Source: Bacteroidota bacterium | GTDB taxonomy: Bacteria; Bacteroidota; Bacteroidia; Chitinophagales; Chitinophagaceae | Assembly: GCA_947462495.1 (NCBI GenBank) | Contig: CANHOY010000107.1 | Coordinates: forward strand, 1 to 6,196 | DNA length: 6,196 nt | Direction of reading: 5' to 3' | In this document: positions 5,885 through 6,196 of the stretch, one piece after another | Layout: every line of letters begins with the position of its first letter | How positions within the stretch are numbered: the first letter of the stretch is position 1 | Position numbers and translations under genes: made by a program | The notes under the pieces: model-generated | Database searches by the model: none | Told to the model about the DNA's origin: nothing | Seen by the model: only the letters and a program-made list of their open reading frames with translations

Positions 5885-5914
5885 AACCGCCCCGATAAAA
5901 CGGGGCGGTTTTTT
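5885..5914 (+). terminator. Intrinsic terminator after the lipoprotein gene
   Basis: CCGCCCCG (5887-5894) and CGGGGCGG (5901-5908) form a perfect GC-rich stem around the loop ATAAAA, extendable by two A-T pairs at the base. Six T residues follow (5909-5914). It ends the lipoprotein transcript and separates it from the leader-peptide unit downstream. Confidence 0.92.
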
Positions 5915-6012
5915 ATTGAGGCTTAAGGGGTAAAAGGCGATGATTTTAGGCGATAAATAAAACCTTAAAAACGACTATCTGTTAGTTTTTAGGTCTAAAA
6001 ATGGAAACAATT

Positions 6013-6043
6013 TTGATAGGTAGCCCATTTTAACCTATCTTTG
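6013..6043 (+). promoter_or_regulatory. Promoter of the aromatic leader-peptide transcript
   Basis: A TTG (within TTTTG at 6011-6015) is followed after 20 bases by TATCTTTG at 6036-6043. Together they match the Bacteroidota two-part promoter, -33 TTTG and -7 TAnnTTTG, and this is the best promoter in the window. Transcription would begin around 6048-6050, at or next to the leader ATG at 6050. Confidence 0.75.
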
Positions 6044-6049
6044 TTTCAG

Positions 6050-6136
6050 ATGAAAGCAAATATTAACAATTGGTTTTACTTTTTCTTTTATTTCTACTTT
6101 AACCAAAGTAGCCGGGTAGTATTTGTAAAAGCGTAA
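6050..6136 (+). CDS. Aromatic-rich leader peptide of a transcription attenuator (28 residues)
   Basis: The short ORF runs from ATG 6050 to TAA 6134-6136. Residues 8-17 are W-F-Y-F-F-F-Y-F-Y-F: ten consecutive aromatic residues, six Phe, three Tyr and one Trp, coded at 6071-6100. Such runs are the hallmark of leader peptides of amino acid operons, for example the Phe-rich leaders of pheA and pheST in E. coli. It begins four to seven bases after a strong promoter box and is followed by a terminator, so its place is right. Its job would be to let the ribosome sense charged Phe-, Tyr- and perhaps Trp-tRNA: stalling in the run favours readthrough. A membrane microprotein is the alternative, but the run is short, the C-terminal part (NQSSRVVFVKA) is polar, and the overlapping RNA hairpins argue for attenuation. 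Confidence 0.85.
   Translation: MKANINNWFYFFFYFYFNQSSRVVFVKA
6094..6111 (+). promoter_or_regulatory. Leader hairpin (1:2, anti-antiterminator/pause)
   Basis: CTACTTT (6094-6100) pairs perfectly with AAAGTAG (6105-6111) around the tetraloop AACC. Its 5' arm consists of the last aromatic codons of the leader peptide, so a ribosome stalled there would open it. Its last base, G6111, is also the first base of the antiterminator arm, so the two structures compete. Confidence 0.6.
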
Positions 6137-6164
6137 ACGAAATAACTAAATATACAATCCCGGC
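6111..6164 (+). promoter_or_regulatory. Candidate antiterminator (2:3)
   Basis: GCCGGG at 6111-6116 is a copy of the terminator's 3' arm (6172-6177) and can pair with CCCGGC at 6159-6164, the terminator's 5' arm. TTGTA (6123-6127) can extend the pairing with TACAA (6153-6157) across an internal loop. Formation would block the terminator. A ribosome at the leader stop codon (6134-6136) would be expected to cover the inner part and prevent it. Confidence 0.65.
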
Positions 6165-6186
6165 CCACAAAGCCGGGATTTTTTTT
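6156..6186 (+). terminator. Attenuator terminator (3:4)
   Basis: AATCCCGGC (6156-6164) and GCCGGGATT (6172-6180) form a perfect nine-pair stem with loop CCACAAA. A run of eight T residues (6179-6186) follows. It lies 19 bases after the leader stop codon, the position expected for an attenuator. An ATG at 6187-6189 directly follows the T run and may open the regulated gene, but only ten bases of it are in the window. Confidence 0.92.
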
Positions 6187-6196
6187 ATGAATAAAA

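Noticed and set aside
5976..6000. Small TTTTTA/TAAAAA hairpin before the attenuator promoter
   Set aside because: Wholly A-T stem with a tetraloop in AT-rich spacer; too weak for a terminator call.
6187..6196. ATGAATAAAA at the right edge as the start of the regulated gene
   Set aside because: Only three codons are visible and the ATG abuts the T run directly; plausible, but not enough to list as a gene.

Overview
The window looks like chromosomal DNA from a member of the Bacteroidota, probably of the Chitinophagaceae type. It is AT-rich and genes generally lack a Shine-Dalgarno sequence. Several genes are preceded by the phylum's TAnnTTTG -7 promoter box. The protein variants (RluD with the FDACPR region, LipB, an ECF sigma factor of the KNQKYKCLMRLKK type) also fit that group. 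The family-level assignment is inference from the sequence style, not from a search.

Layout, left to right. Positions 3-83 (+) are the last 26 codons of a membrane protein, possibly a PAP2-type phosphatase. Positions 99-1145 (-) encode a RluD-type 23S rRNA pseudouridine synthase. It is divergent, across only 44 bp, from lipB (1190-1903, +), the octanoyltransferase of lipoate synthesis. lipB converges on a PLP-dependent ACC deaminase/D-cysteine desulfhydrase-like enzyme (1900-2787, -), and the two stop codons share one TTAA. A divergent spacer of 101 bp leads to a sugar-nucleotidyltransferase-like protein of unknown substrate (2889-3788, +). Then follows a two-gene minus-strand operon: an ECF sigma factor (4937-5503 or 5527) and, 23 bp downstream, a membrane-anchored protein (3801-4913). 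That protein joins an anti-sigma-like N-terminus to a DegS/HtrA-like serine protease domain. Divergent from the sigma gene is a 54-residue repeat-containing lipoprotein (5632-5796, +) with a structured 3' UTR and a strong terminator at 5885-5914.

The right edge (6011-6186) holds what I judge the most interesting element: a textbook-like transcription attenuator. A clear promoter drives a 28-codon leader peptide (6050-6136). The peptide contains ten consecutive aromatic codons (Trp, 6 Phe, 3 Tyr). A pause-type hairpin, a candidate antiterminator and a strong intrinsic terminator follow. The regulated gene lies just beyond the window and is predicted to belong to aromatic amino acid biosynthesis or Phe/Tyr tRNA charging.

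Most of the genes are housekeeping functions without a shared pathway. Two functional units stand out: the sigma/anti-sigma-protease operon, a candidate envelope-stress switch with the protease built in, and the aromatic leader-peptide attenuator.
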